DNA of 64,000 nt, taken from Picochlorum sp. 'celeri'. Its lineage: Eukaryota; Chlorophyta; Trebouxiophyceae. The number at the start of each line of letters is the position of its first letter. The first letter of the stretch is position 1. The DNA is taken from positions 1,488,001 to 1,552,000 of the forward strand of contig JAACMV010000024.1 in the NCBI GenBank assembly GCA_010909725.1, given 5' to 3'. The notes under the pieces were generated by a model that did no database searches, was not told the DNA's origin, and saw only the letters and a list, made by a program, of their open reading frames with translations. The translations under genes were made by a program, and so were the position numbers. Below, piece after piece: positions 28,576 through 37,521 of this stretch.

Positions 28576-30219
28576 ATGTTGAAAATGGCAGTGTCTAAGA
28601 GGCCACAGAGTGCTCCGTCTCATGATGCGAGGAACCGCGGGGTCTCGACGCAGCAGAGGCCAGGAAGAGGAGGCACGGTGCAATCGATACGAGATCATCA
28701 GTATAGTCCCAAGCTCGGGAGTCGTCCAAAGGATGATGGGTCAGAGGTGGATGTCATGAAGAAGAGAAAGAGTGGAATAATGTCATCCATGCGTGGGGTG
28801 GCTCCATTTTCTCATCAGGCAAAGAGGGAGCGGTTGTTTGATTGGAATGTTGGACATGAGGAGGCGGATGCTGCCACGAATGCAACAGTGGCATTGTCTG
28901 ATGAGGATGATAATGCGCCTGCTACAATGCCTCATGACGATACTAATGTGCCTGCTGCAATGCCTCATGACGATACTAATGTGCCTGCTACATTGTCTCA
29001 TGACGATACTAATGTGCCTGTTGAGACTCCAAAGGTGGTGCCTGCAATCAAACAGGAAAAGTACCCTGACAAGACAACAACAGGGAGGTTGTTGTTTGGA
29101 AGCAGCACTGAGAAGGAGAAAGAATTGAATAAAGACGTACATCGTCCCCCTGTAGATGGCATGATGACGTTGACGACATTTCGGTCGAGGCGCACCATGC
29201 GGCATAATCCTGAAGCACCGCCAGGCTTTTTCAACATTGGCAACAGTTGTTACCTGGGTGCAACCCTTCAGGTGTTGTTGAATGTGTGCGAGTTTGTGAA
29301 TGAAATTAGTCGTTTGACTATATGTATGCAGCAAAAACAGGTGCATGTTGGCGACTATGCGCTACTCCATGCGCTCTATACCATCATCCAGGAGAGAAAA
29401 GCTCCTGCTCAGGGCACGCAGGATATCACCTCTGTGAAGAAGGCTCTAGAAGAGCATTTTCCCTCGGTATTCGCCGGATCTCACCAGCAGGACGCACATG
29501 AATGTTTTGTACGAATATTAGAAGCTATAGAGACGGAAAGCAAGCGCGCAAGTGAGAGCGGCGCGCCAGTATACGAATGCCCATTCTCATTCTCCGTCAT
29601 GGTGAGCATGGTGTGCACACAGTGTAGACACAAGACCCACATCGAGGAAGCAGGCAACGTCAACATTGGACTAGACCTCGGGGAACATACAGACCAGCCC
29701 ATCCCCATAGAAACCCTGATCTCAAAATTCTTCATGAATGAGAGAATAAGCAAGAATTGCGATGCATGCAAGGCCAAGGATGTCATTCATGCTGTCCGCA
29801 GGAGAATCAAGACATTCCCAAAAGCTCTCGTTCTGCACCTAAAAAGATTCGTGTGCAGCAATCATACCGTCATGAACAGAATGGTCTTTTCAAAATCAAA
29901 AGTCCCAGTGCAGCCACGACGAGAGATTCCTACCAGCGTGCTCCCAACACCATCAGGTGCCATGAAGAAGATGCATGCTCCTTCTCCCACCATGTTGCTC
30001 AGTGGCATCATCCACCACCATGGGCCATTCATGGAATCAGGACACTACATTGCTGATATCATCAGGAACAGAAAGAATCGAGAAGAATTCTATAGGTGCA
30101 ATGATGCCTCTGTAGAAGACGTCAACCCACATGATGATGTGGATCTCTACTTGGGTCGAGGTTGCCACGATTGCTACATGCTTGTTTACAAAATACCAAG
30201 CGACACCACAGTGATATAA
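28576..30219 (+). CDS. ubiquitin carboxyl-terminal hydrolase (USP/UBP, C19)
   Basis: 547 residues, intronless. A disordered N-terminus (1-210) contains an 11-residue tandem repeat (NVPAAMPHDDT type) three times plus a partial copy. The USP domain starts near 214: Cys box GFFNIGNSCYLGATLQVLL with the catalytic Cys at 225, the QQDAHECFVRIL segment, a CxxC...CxxC zinc ribbon (CTQC, CDAC), RIKTFPKALVLHLKRF, and the His box FMESGHYIADII with catalytic His 490 followed by CNDASVEDV. The arrangement is closest to USP36/USP42 and plant UBP15-17 types. It removes ubiquitin from unknown substrates; the basic N-terminal patches (MKKRKSG) suggest the nucleus. Confidence 0.92.
   Translation: MLKMAVSKRPQSAPSHDARNRGVSTQQRPGRGGTVQSIRDHQYSPKLGSRPKDDGSEVDVMKKRKSGIMSSMRGVAPFSHQAKRERLFDWNVGHEEADAATNATVALSDEDDNAPATMPHDDTNVPAAMPHDDTNVPATLSHDDTNVPVETPKVVPAIKQEKYPDKTTTGRLLFGSSTEKEKELNKDVHRPPVDGMMTLTTFRSRRTMRHNPEAPPGFFNIGNSCYLGATLQVLLNVCEFVNEISRLTICMQQKQVHVGDYALLHALYTIIQERKAPAQGTQDITSVKKALEEHFPSVFAGSHQQDAHECFVRILEAIETESKRASESGAPVYECPFSFSVMVSMVCTQCRHKTHIEEAGNVNIGLDLGEHTDQPIPIETLISKFFMNERISKNCDACKAKDVIHAVRRRIKTFPKALVLHLKRFVCSNHTVMNRMVFSKSKVPVQPRREIPTSVLPTPSGAMKKMHAPSPTMLLSGIIHHHGPFMESGHYIADIIRNRKNREEFYRCNDASVEDVNPHDDVDLYLGRGCHDCYMLVYKIPSDTTVI
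28912..29022 (+). repeat. 33-nt tandem repeat in the USP gene
   Basis: Three copies of a 33-nt unit (28912-28944, 28945-28977, 28978-29010) and a truncated fourth, encoding NxPAxMPHDDT-like 11-mers. Copies differ by a few bases (A/T and MP/LS changes). Confidence 0.9.
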
Positions 30220-30232
30220 ATACATTAGTACA

Positions 30233-30237
30233 TGTAA
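30233..30237 (+). terminator. TGTAA polyadenylation motif after the USP gene
   Basis: TGTAA 14 nt after the stop, followed by an A-rich stretch. Confidence 0.45.
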
Positions 30238-30365
30238 AAATACTACCACTACCAATGCGGTCGAATAGGCGTGAGTAGTATTCGTTTTTTCTTCACCTGT
30301 TTCTTCTTGTGAATGGAATCACCCGATTGACTTGGAGTGTCTGTTTACCTGTACACTGACCTAGA

Positions 30366-31303
30366 ATGATAGCAAGTATGAATACATGGATAATGACGCT
30401 GCTGTTGGTCCTCTTTGGAGGTTGCTTGGTGGCTGGACGTTCGTCAATCGAATTTAGAACTATTCCATTGACAGACGACGATGCATCCACGAATGTCATT
30501 GAATTGACAGATTTAAATTTTGATGCAATGGTGAACGGATCATCAGATTGGATGATCAATCTGCACTCGGAATGGTACGTCTTCCAAACCTCTGGGGACA
30601 TGGAATCTCCCTTGGGGGGGAGATGTAGTTGAGGTTTGGATCTGCTCCGCTTTGTTGTTGGATGCGTAGTGAAGTACGTTTGTTTGAATTTGCCGGGCTG
30701 ATACCACCATGCTGTTGTAGGTGTCCAGCATGCCAGGAGATGAAGCCAGTGTGGAGTCGGTTGGGTTTGAAATCCCAGGGGCATGGGTATCGTGTGGGAA
30801 AGGTGCGCGGGCATGAGTATCTAGAGATGGTGGTAGTAGTACTATTACCATTACATGTGGAGTCGGTACACGAGAGCCGTACTCGTCTCATATCAATCAT
30901 GACCATGATGTTGTAGGTGGATGTGACTGCTGAAAAAGTGCTCCTGTATCGGTTCCAAGTGACAAAACTTCCGACAGTGATGTTCATTTCAAAAGACTAT
31001 GGGGCCATGTACGAGTACCAGGGGGCGAGGACGGTGAACACCATGCATCACTTTGCCATCAAGGGATGGAGGAGGGCCACACCATTATCAGGCTGTAGTT
31101 CTCCAGTGTCGCGGTGTGGAAGATTGATGGGGGCTTTGCTGACGGGTCCCAAGAGAATACAGAACGCATTCGTCTCTACCCGTAAAGATTTCAAGTACGG
31201 AGATGTGACGCTGATTGCACTGATTGTGGGGGTTCCAGTCTGTATCGGAATTTGTAGCATTTTCCTGCTCGATGTATGGGTGACCAAGCGTAAACTACAC
31301 TAA
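30366..31303 (+). CDS. TMX-type membrane thioredoxin / protein disulfide isomerase
   Basis: join(30366..30574, 30721..30802, 30917..31303), 225 residues; introns of 146 nt (GTACGT...TTGTAG) and 114 nt (GTGCGC...TTGTAG). A signal peptide (TLLLVLFGGCLVAG) precedes one thioredoxin domain. The first splice rebuilds the active site W-C-P-A-C at residues 70-74, then QEMKPVWSRLG. Later VDVTAEKVLLYRFQVTKLPTVMFI holds the conserved cis-proline. One membrane helix near the C-terminus (LIALIVGVPVCIGICSIFLLDVW, about 197-219) ends in KRKLH, a basic cytosolic tail. This is the plan of TMX1-like ER oxidoreductases, which reshuffle disulfides of membrane-bound clients; CPAC equals the TMX1 active site. Confidence 0.9.
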
Positions 31304-31350
31304 TGTGATATCTTTGATTATTATTTTAATTGTTGTTGTATCATGATGTG

Positions 31351-32622
31351 ATGCGTGATATTGTTGCACTGAGCAATCGCATGCGTCATGGCATGCTGCC
31401 ATGGACCCATGCTGGATCTCGGTCCATCTCGGGATACCTATCAGGAGGCGATACTGAACATGATACATTTACAGTACTTCATCAATCGACGAAGAGTAAC
31501 GCAAGGGTGGGGGTTCTGAAGACGGCGCATGGCAATGTCCTGACACCAAGCTTTGTACCGGTGGCAACGAATGCTGCTCTGAAAGCGATAGATTTTCACA
31601 TGGCTGACACCGAGGGACTCCTTGATTTGGTATTTTGTAATACATACCATCTCATGCTTCACCCAGGGGCCGATGTTATTGCCGAGGCAGGGGGGTTGCA
31701 TGCATTTACTGGGAGGAGAGACAAGCCATTCATTACTGATTCGGGAGGATTTCAGGTGTTTTCTCTCGCATATGGTTCTGTCCACGATGAGATTTCTTCA
31801 GGAGGAGGAGGGAGTATTAAGAGAAAGGGAAGCATGTCATCCACCCGTGAGGGGAACAAGGTTGTTTCTATATCCGAGCAAGGGGTGACATTCAAATCCT
31901 ACCGTGATGGTACAGTGATGCTCTTGACGCCCGAGACGTCTGTGGCAGCGCAGAAGAAGATTGGTGCAGATATCATCCTTCCCTTGGATGAACTTCCTCC
32001 ATATCACGTGGAATCGGACAATATTTTGCGAGAAAGCACGCAACGAAGCCATCGCTGGGAGGACAGGTCCCTCCAAGAGCATGCAAAGAATCCACAGGGG
32101 CAGGCCATGTGGGGTATCATACATGGTGGGTCAAACCTCGACCTTCGGTCAGAGAGTGTCAGGTTTGTTGCATCGAGACCATTTGATGGGTATGCAATAG
32201 GAGGATCTCTTGGATCCAATCCATCAGAGCTCTACACCATTATCAATCATGTGATGCAAATATTGCCAAGGGACAAGTCCTGTCACGTTCTCGGCATTGC
32301 AGATCCAAAAAATGTCAAGGCCCTAGCACAACTCGGATGCGATACATTCGATTCATGTTACAGCACAAGGTGTGCCAGACACGGCTCCATGATGACAGAC
32401 ACTGGCATGATCAAGGTGAGATCTGGAAAGTACACCTCAGCCCACCACACCCTAGAGGGATGCAACTGCTACACATGCACTCGGTACTCGCTGTCCTATC
32501 TGCATCATCTCGTCAAGGCAAACGAACCTATTGCACAGACACTACTCTCGTTACACAATATTTCATATATGCGCAAACTGATGGACACTATGAGGGATGA
32601 CATTCTTCAAAACAAACTGTAA
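31351..32622 (+). CDS. TGT: queuine/preQ1 tRNA-ribosyltransferase (tRNA-guanine transglycosylase)
   Basis: 423 residues from ATG 31351, intronless. A basic, Ser-rich leader of about 55 residues (MRDIVALSNRMRHGMLPW...) suggests organelle import. The TIM-barrel enzyme then shows GVLKTAHGNVLTPSFVPVATNAALK, CNTYHLMLHPGADVIAEAGGLHAF, the nucleophile region FITDSGGFQVFSL, GYAIGGSLG, the second Asp in CDTFDSCYSTRCARHG, and the zinc site CNCYTCTRYSLSYLHHL. An insertion GGGGSIKRKGSMSSTREGN sits before the conserved GVTFKSYRDGT. It exchanges guanine 34 of GUN tRNAs for a queuosine base or precursor. Land plants lack queuosine, so its presence in this alga is informative. Confidence 0.93.
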   Translation: MRDIVALSNRMRHGMLPWTHAGSRSISGYLSGGDTEHDTFTVLHQSTKSNARVGVLKTAHGNVLTPSFVPVATNAALKAIDFHMADTEGLLDLVFCNTYHLMLHPGADVIAEAGGLHAFTGRRDKPFITDSGGFQVFSLAYGSVHDEISSGGGGSIKRKGSMSSTREGNKVVSISEQGVTFKSYRDGTVMLLTPETSVAAQKKIGADIILPLDELPPYHVESDNILRESTQRSHRWEDRSLQEHAKNPQGQAMWGIIHGGSNLDLRSESVRFVASRPFDGYAIGGSLGSNPSELYTIINHVMQILPRDKSCHVLGIADPKNVKALAQLGCDTFDSCYSTRCARHGSMMTDTGMIKVRSGKYTSAHHTLEGCNCYTCTRYSLSYLHHLVKANEPIAQTLLSLHNISYMRKLMDTMRDDILQNKL

Positions 32623-32635
32623 AAAAACATTCATC

Positions 32636-33256
32636 CTATTCATTCATTAAACGAGCTACAAGGTCAGCTTTCCTCCCAGACACCGGTAATCCACGCTCTT
32701 TGCACATCTGTTTCAATTCAGCAACTTTGAGGCCATTCAGAGTCGACTCGCGTGTTCCCGACTGGAGAGTCTCAGACGTGGGTGTTTCTGGTTCCGACAA
32801 AACCGTAGACGAAACAGCCTCAGTAAACGCATTTATATTCCTCACATCACTCTTTGTGTTTCCTTCTATCACAGTAAGGCTCAGAGCCTCAGGATCCTCG
32901 AATGAAGTGCTGCGAATGTGAATTACCTCTGCCTGGGCGGGAACATCCAAGCATACGTTATCACCGGGCTGCCAAGAGACTACTTCTCCATCCCCCAAAA
33001 CAACAAATTTGAATTCCACTGTACGAGGGACCTCTGTCTCCCCCTGCCAGAGATCGTCTTCGTTCCATGACAATGAGTGAGCGTGCAAGGGATCCCATGT
33101 CCCTAATTCCTCTGAAGACCCAACAACTGCCATTTTGTGACCATAATTCAGCTTTTGTTTGATTTCAAAGCGTGCTCTGACTTTGCCAGTCGTTGCCTCC
33201 TGGCCAGACGCAAAGCACATTGGTCTGGAATGGCAACGGATCAGTCTCATCGTCAT
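32636..33256 (-). CDS. CBM20 starch-binding domain joined to a SAP domain
   Basis: About 206 residues from ATG 33256; an earlier in-frame ATG at 33295 overlaps the stop of the upstream transporter gene and is less likely. A basic leader (MTMRLIRCHSRPMCFASG) could be a plastid transit peptide. CBM20 spans about 30-125: VRARFEIKQKLNYGHKMAVVGSSEELGTWDP, SWNEDDLWQGETEVP, VEFKFVVLGDGEVVSWQPGDNV. After a Ser/Thr-rich linker, the last 35 residues are a SAP helix-hairpin-helix: LNGLKVAELKQMCKERGLPVSGRKADLVARL. CBM20 binds starch; SAP binds AT-rich DNA or RNA. I know of no standard protein with both, so the joint role is unknown. Confidence 0.82.
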   Translation of the reverse strand: MTMRLIRCHSRPMCFASGQEATTGKVRARFEIKQKLNYGHKMAVVGSSEELGTWDPLHAHSLSWNEDDLWQGETEVPRTVEFKFVVLGDGEVVSWQPGDNVCLDVPAQAEVIHIRSTSFEDPEALSLTVIEGNTKSDVRNINAFTEAVSSTVLSEPETPTSETLQSGTRESTLNGLKVAELKQMCKERGLPVSGRKADLVARLMNE

Positions 33257-33291
33257 TCTTCGATTACAATTTTTTATATATAATACCATCA

Positions 33292-34523
33292 TCATGCAAG
33301 ACTTTTGTGCTTGGATGATGCAAAACTGGCAGCTCGTCTCATGGTGGCCCCGATCAATGACGTGGAATTTAATTCATACTTGGTCTCTAGGGATACAAGC
33401 ACCAGACCAGCGACAACCCCAACGGCCCCTGCATCCCACCACGACAGGTTTTCTCTCAGGATGAGGAATGCTAATAAACTCCCTAGGAATGGTTGGAGGC
33501 ATTGGAATGCGGCTACTTGAGATGCTGGTAGGTGGCGCATGGCCCAGGTGACAACAAAGTATCCACCCACAGAGCATATGAATATCCAGTACAGGAGGGG
33601 GAACACGAGCGCCTGGGGAAAGTGCCAGTCTGCATGCGAGGTGAAGAGTAACGCTGCGATTCCCATCAAGGACGCTGCCACGACGTAGGCCCACGCGGCA
33701 ACCTGGATGGGAGAATACTTGGCCACCATTGTCTTTGCCAAGATGTAGTAACAGGCCATGGCAAAGGTGTTGGTCAGAAGGCAGACATTCCCCAGGTACA
33801 TGTTGCTCGTTGCCTCCGTCGCCGTGTCTCCAGTCACGCCGTGTCCAGCGGAAGGCACGCCGCCGAGCACCATGCAGACTGCCCCCATCACTGCCAATGA
33901 AATGCCAAATAGCTTTTGTGGATGGGCCGTCTCCATTTTCAGCACAATGCCCATCAACACCGTAAACACAGGTATCGCCGGCTGCATACACGATGCCACC
34001 ACGACACCAGATAATTCTATACCTATGATGTACAATAACTGCGACGCGAACAGGCAGAAACCCAGCAATGCCACCTTGGTGGCATCCACCCGAGATGGGA
34101 GGGAATACCCAGACACATAGACAGATATCCCGAACAGAATTGGAGCTGCGCTCGCCTCTCTCGCAAATGCGTATACTATAGGGTGAAATACCTCTCCCTT
34201 GGAATCATTCACGTGCTCTAAACTACCCTTCAAGTACACTGAACCAACAACCATGGCTGCCTGAGTCAACGCGACCGCTACCTGAAACGTCCATGTCCGC
34301 AGACCTGTATTTGGACATATCATATCAATTCATACTCACATGATCGAGATCAGCACACAAGATATCACGTACCAGGAGTACTAGGACCAACGGCAGTGGA
34401 CATGGTCCGCGCGATTCCATCCAAAAACTCTGGATCTTTTGCTGCCACTGATCCGGATGCTATTCGTAATTTCCCTGGAGTCTGATTCCTAGCGACACTT
34501 GTTGACGCAGCGGATGGCTTCAT
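33292..34523 (-). CDS. EamA/DMT-family transporter (WAT1/UMAMIT-like), possibly plastid targeted
   Basis: Complement of join(33292..34304, 34373..34523), 387 residues. Exon 1 from ATG 34523 encodes a Ser/Ala-rich leader (MKPSAASTSVARNQTPGKLR) that looks like a transit peptide; the 68-nt intron opens GTACGT and closes AATACAG in phase 1. About ten hydrophobic segments form two EamA repeats: first with FQVAVALTQAAMVVGSVYL and AIPVFTVLMGIVLKME, second with NVCLLTNTFAMACYYIL and QPFLGSLLAFLILRENLSWWDAGAVGVVAGLVLV, carrying the end-of-repeat E-x-L/G motifs. Plant relatives export amino acids or auxin. Substrate and membrane are unknown. Confidence 0.82.
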
Positions 34524-34662
34524 TCTATCCGTCGTACAATCCTACAGACGAACAACAACAATGACATATACGGCGTTCACGATATCATGATCGACTAGTC
34601 CTACTACTTCTACTAATTCATTTTATAGATGCACCCGGAAGCTATGGAGGAGGCATACAAGG

Positions 34663-35352
34663 CTAGGATGCCTTTCGCTTCGAAGAGGAGAATGAGGAGG
34701 GCCACCAAAATGAGTTGGTATCATTGTGGATTGGCACACCACACCAGGCGTAGAGTGCTTCACAGACTGCGTCTAATACCCCTCTTGAATGGAGTGTGGA
34801 TGTCAGATTCCACCAGATGAGGGCAAAGCCAATCCCCAAGAGGTATCCTGCCACAACCTGTATGACAGAGTGGTACCCAAGGTACACTCGAGCCCACGAT
34901 ATAATCAATGATGCCACCCCCAGGATGAGTATTTCAATGGCAAACATGTTTGATGTGACCAGTCTCTCCGCGAATCCATCCTTGCTTCCCCTACAAGCAA
35001 CCACCCTTTTCTTTGCACGGTATGAAAAAAAGGCCATGGCGAAGCAGAATGCCATAAACTGAGCGTGATTTGAAGGCATGCCGTACTCGTGGCAGTTTCC
35101 AAGACTCTCGCATCCATAGTCTGGGCGTGGCTGTCTAATAATCTCCTTGAGGCCCTTTGACACAACTGTATTCAGCCCGTACCCAAGGCATAAAAGCACG
35201 TCATTGATATCCCTCGATGCATGTAATACGAGAATGCGATATAATGACATGACATAAGGTATTTTACACATCAGAGATAAGAAAACGGCAATCTGGTCCC
35301 CGACAGGGTACGCAATGCTCGCAATGCAATGCGTTTCAAATTGCACTGGCAT
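34663..35352 (-). CDS. DOLPP1: dolichyl-diphosphatase (PAP2 superfamily)
   Basis: 229 residues, intronless. The PAP2 triad is complete: KEIIRQPRP (residues about 69-77), YGMPSNHAQFMAF (about 89-101) and SWARVYLGYHSVIQV (about 150-164). Hydrophobic segments flank them, giving 4-5 membrane spans, and the length fits DOLPP1/CWH8. The enzyme recycles dolichyl pyrophosphate on the luminal ER face for N-glycosylation. The N-terminal VQFETHCIASIAYPVGDQIA resembles the family start (xxxxTHV.Y..GD). The HDA14-like gene ends 7 bp before its start codon, so both promoters and ends are tightly packed. Confidence 0.9.
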   Translation of the reverse strand: MPVQFETHCIASIAYPVGDQIAVFLSLMCKIPYVMSLYRILVLHASRDINDVLLCLGYGLNTVVSKGLKEIIRQPRPDYGCESLGNCHEYGMPSNHAQFMAFCFAMAFFSYRAKKRVVACRGSKDGFAERLVTSNMFAIEILILGVASLIISWARVYLGYHSVIQVVAGYLLGIGFALIWWNLTSTLHSRGVLDAVCEALYAWCGVPIHNDTNSFWWPSSFSSSKRKAS

Positions 35353-35359
35353 GATGTTA

Positions 35360-36571
35360 TTACAATTCGTGAATGGATTTCACTTCTGATAAAATCTTTG
35401 AAATGCCATCTCGAGGCTCATCTCTGAGCCAATCACGATGCACCGAGTCGATGGGATCGTTGCCCAAGATGGCTGAGAAACTGCTAGTGACGCTTTCTCC
35501 CAATGCCTCGAGGTGATATCCTCCCTCCAGGACGAAGAGGCATCTTCCTGCACAGAGATCTTTAGCTGCATCCATGATATTCTGGGTGAGATGGAAGTAT
35601 GTGGTACCGCTGTATTGCAGACCTCCTAATGGGTCCAAGACATGGGCGTCATAGCCAGCTGAAACAATGATAAACTCTGGCTCAAAGGCCTTGAGTTTGG
35701 GGATGATGATATCCTCAAAGGCTTGGAGCGCTGCTATATGACCCGAGTCTCCCGGCAAAGGGATATTAAGTGTGGTGCCAACCCCATCCCCAAGGCCTAC
35801 CTCTTGAACTTTTCCAGTGCCTGGAAAACTCCCTTCTTGGTGGATGGACATGAAGAGAACACTGGGATCCGAGTAGAAGAGATCCTGCGTCCCATTCCCG
35901 TGATGGACATCGAAATCTAGTATCGCAATCTTCTTCAGATTATATGCCGACTGTATATACTTGGCTGCGATGGCTGCATTGTTCAGAATGCAGAAACCCA
36001 TGGGTCGATTGTGTGTGCAATGATGTCCTGGAGGCCGGCTGAGAGCAAACCCCGCAGGAAAGGATGGTTCTATGGTTTTCCGCGGATCTTCATCTTTTCC
36101 ATGAGATTCCATAATGGCATCCACAGCCGCTTTGACCGCCCCAGCCCCTTGCATGGCATCAACATAGCTACTCCTTGTAATATAGGTCGACTCATCCACC
36201 ATCAGGCCAGACACATCAATAGCACTCTTTGTCTTTTCCTCAAGGGCAGCTAGATACCTTGGATCGTGGATGGCACAGACATCCTCCAACGTCGCAGGTT
36301 CCACGCCAGTCAACTCTCGGACCTGCCCGTGCCTTGCAAGACCGCTCGCTTCGAGGGCACGCTCGATAGACCCCAAGCGTTCGTATGTTTCCGGATGACC
36401 TGGCCAATCATGGACAGGAGAACTACATTTGACGTATACAAGAGCACAGTCTGTCCCTGAATCACCGGTATGGGGCATGGCATTGGCCTTGACATGCCCA
36501 TGCGTTCCTCCAACACACGCTAGTGTTGGACAAGCAATGAACGGAGTCATTCTGACCATTTTTGCATACAT
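35360..36571 (-). CDS. HDA14: class II histone/protein deacetylase, HDA14-like
   Basis: 403 residues, intronless. The arginase-fold deacetylase starts near 55 (HDWPGHPETYERLGSIERAL) and has the catalytic features SRPPGHHCTHNRPMGFCILNNAAIAA (His pair), ILDFDVHHGNGTQDLFYSDPSVLFMSIHQ (metal Asp and His), GDVG-like LGDGVGTTLNIPLP, IIVSAGYDAHVLDPLGGLQYS (metal Asp) and LEGGYHLEALGESV. Sequence order and the TYFHLTQNIMDAA segment fit plant HDA14, which is found in plastids and mitochondria and can also deacetylate non-histone targets. The first 40 residues are not a convincing transit peptide. Confidence 0.9.
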   Translation of the reverse strand: MYAKMVRMTPFIACPTLACVGGTHGHVKANAMPHTGDSGTDCALVYVKCSSPVHDWPGHPETYERLGSIERALEASGLARHGQVRELTGVEPATLEDVCAIHDPRYLAALEEKTKSAIDVSGLMVDESTYITRSSYVDAMQGAGAVKAAVDAIMESHGKDEDPRKTIEPSFPAGFALSRPPGHHCTHNRPMGFCILNNAAIAAKYIQSAYNLKKIAILDFDVHHGNGTQDLFYSDPSVLFMSIHQEGSFPGTGKVQEVGLGDGVGTTLNIPLPGDSGHIAALQAFEDIIIPKLKAFEPEFIIVSAGYDAHVLDPLGGLQYSGTTYFHLTQNIMDAAKDLCAGRCLFVLEGGYHLEALGESVTSSFSAILGNDPIDSVHRDWLRDEPRDGISKILSEVKSIHEL

Positions 36572-36836
36572 TGTATCTCAAATGTACAATGCATGGCATA
36601 AACAATGGCAAGAATATGTCTTGGTGATGAATTCAATTGTCATCCATGTGGGTGTCATCAATCAATATGGTTTCAACTCTCCTCAGGGCCAAAGGCTTTT
36701 TGTTTTCTTCAGCAGGGCCATTGACATGATGGAATGGACATTTTGAATCTTGATTCAGATTCAAATAATATCGATATTACTACAAGGTACACGAACACGT
36801 GCCTTGGAATATAGATTTGGGTGTCGAAGAAATTCC

Positions 36837-37388
36837 ATGGACCAAGACAGCAGAAAGCTCTTTGGTGGGGCTATCGAGGCCACTATTCCAAGTAGATTTA
36901 TAGATGTATCCGATTTCAGGCCTGTCCCTGACCACCAAGAGGTTTTCAGCGACGAGGCTGCGGGTCAGTCGATCATTATCGAAATTGTAGAGTACTCCAA
37001 GACTGGGGAGGAGTGCCCGGCCCGGTTTTATTTCAAAGACTTGGCAGCGATGAATGGCGCAACAGAGTGGGAAGAGACATCGGAATCCGAAGAATTGGCT
37101 GTGTCGGATTCGGTTCCAAGGCTTGGAGGCAGTGGCCTGGTGCCTGCTGCGACACGGGTATTTTGTGTCAAGGGAACCATGCTGGTGGATAAGAAGCGCA
37201 GTCACCATGACGAGGGGCATCGACATAGGGTTCAGGTTGTTCTCGGGGTTATTCGATTGCCAGACAAGGATACAGATGTCCTTCTGTCATTGAACACTCC
37301 AAGTGAAGAGCCGCCAGAGAGGGGCTACAGCCTGTTTCTCGAGATTCTTGCCTCGTTCCACATTGCCGATTGGAGTTTATTCGGATGA
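36837..37388 (+). CDS. MOG1: Mog1-like Ran-binding nuclear import factor
   Basis: 183 residues from ATG 36837. The Mog1/PsbP-like fold opens with KLFGGAIEATIPSRFIDVSDFRPVPDHQEVF, the family signature, then QSIIIEIVEY, a variable middle, and RVQVVLGVIRLPDKDTDVLLSLN with the C-terminal helix. Mog1 releases nucleotide from Ran and helps recycle it in nuclear transport. The middle loop (about 75-115) carries an acidic stretch (EWEETSESEELAVSD) slightly longer than in yeast. Upstream in-frame codons lack a better start. Confidence 0.88.
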   Translation: MDQDSRKLFGGAIEATIPSRFIDVSDFRPVPDHQEVFSDEAAGQSIIIEIVEYSKTGEECPARFYFKDLAAMNGATEWEETSESEELAVSDSVPRLGGSGLVPAATRVFCVKGTMLVDKKRSHHDEGHRHRVQVVLGVIRLPDKDTDVLLSLNTPSEEPPERGYSLFLEILASFHIADWSLFG

Positions 37389-37497
37389 CACATGTATATG
37401 ATGATCGGTGTTACAACATCAATAAGGGTACCGACACGTGAGAAGAAGAAAAAGGTGCATTCCACATGAATGAAATACTCTTGAGATACGAGTTTCT

Positions 37498-37515
37498 CAT
37501 CATCATCATCATCAT
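37498..37515. repeat. CAT microsatellite downstream of PsaH
   Basis: Six CAT units immediately beyond the PsaH stop codon (PsaH is on the minus strand). Confidence 0.9.
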
Positions 37516-37521
37516 GGCAAT

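Noticed and set aside
28183..28698. Unspliced 171-codon minus-strand frame overlapping the USP start
   Set aside because: Its first part overlaps USP coding sequence and its second half is in a poorer frame than the spliced model at 28076-28542, which I kept instead.
30293..30814. Minus-strand frame of 173 codons opposite the TMX gene
   Set aside because: It is antisense to exons and intron of a well-supported thioredoxin gene and has no family resemblance.
36750..36836. N-terminal extension of Mog1 from an upstream non-ATG codon
   Set aside because: The Mog1 fold starts right after ATG 36837 and the upstream residues have no family counterpart.
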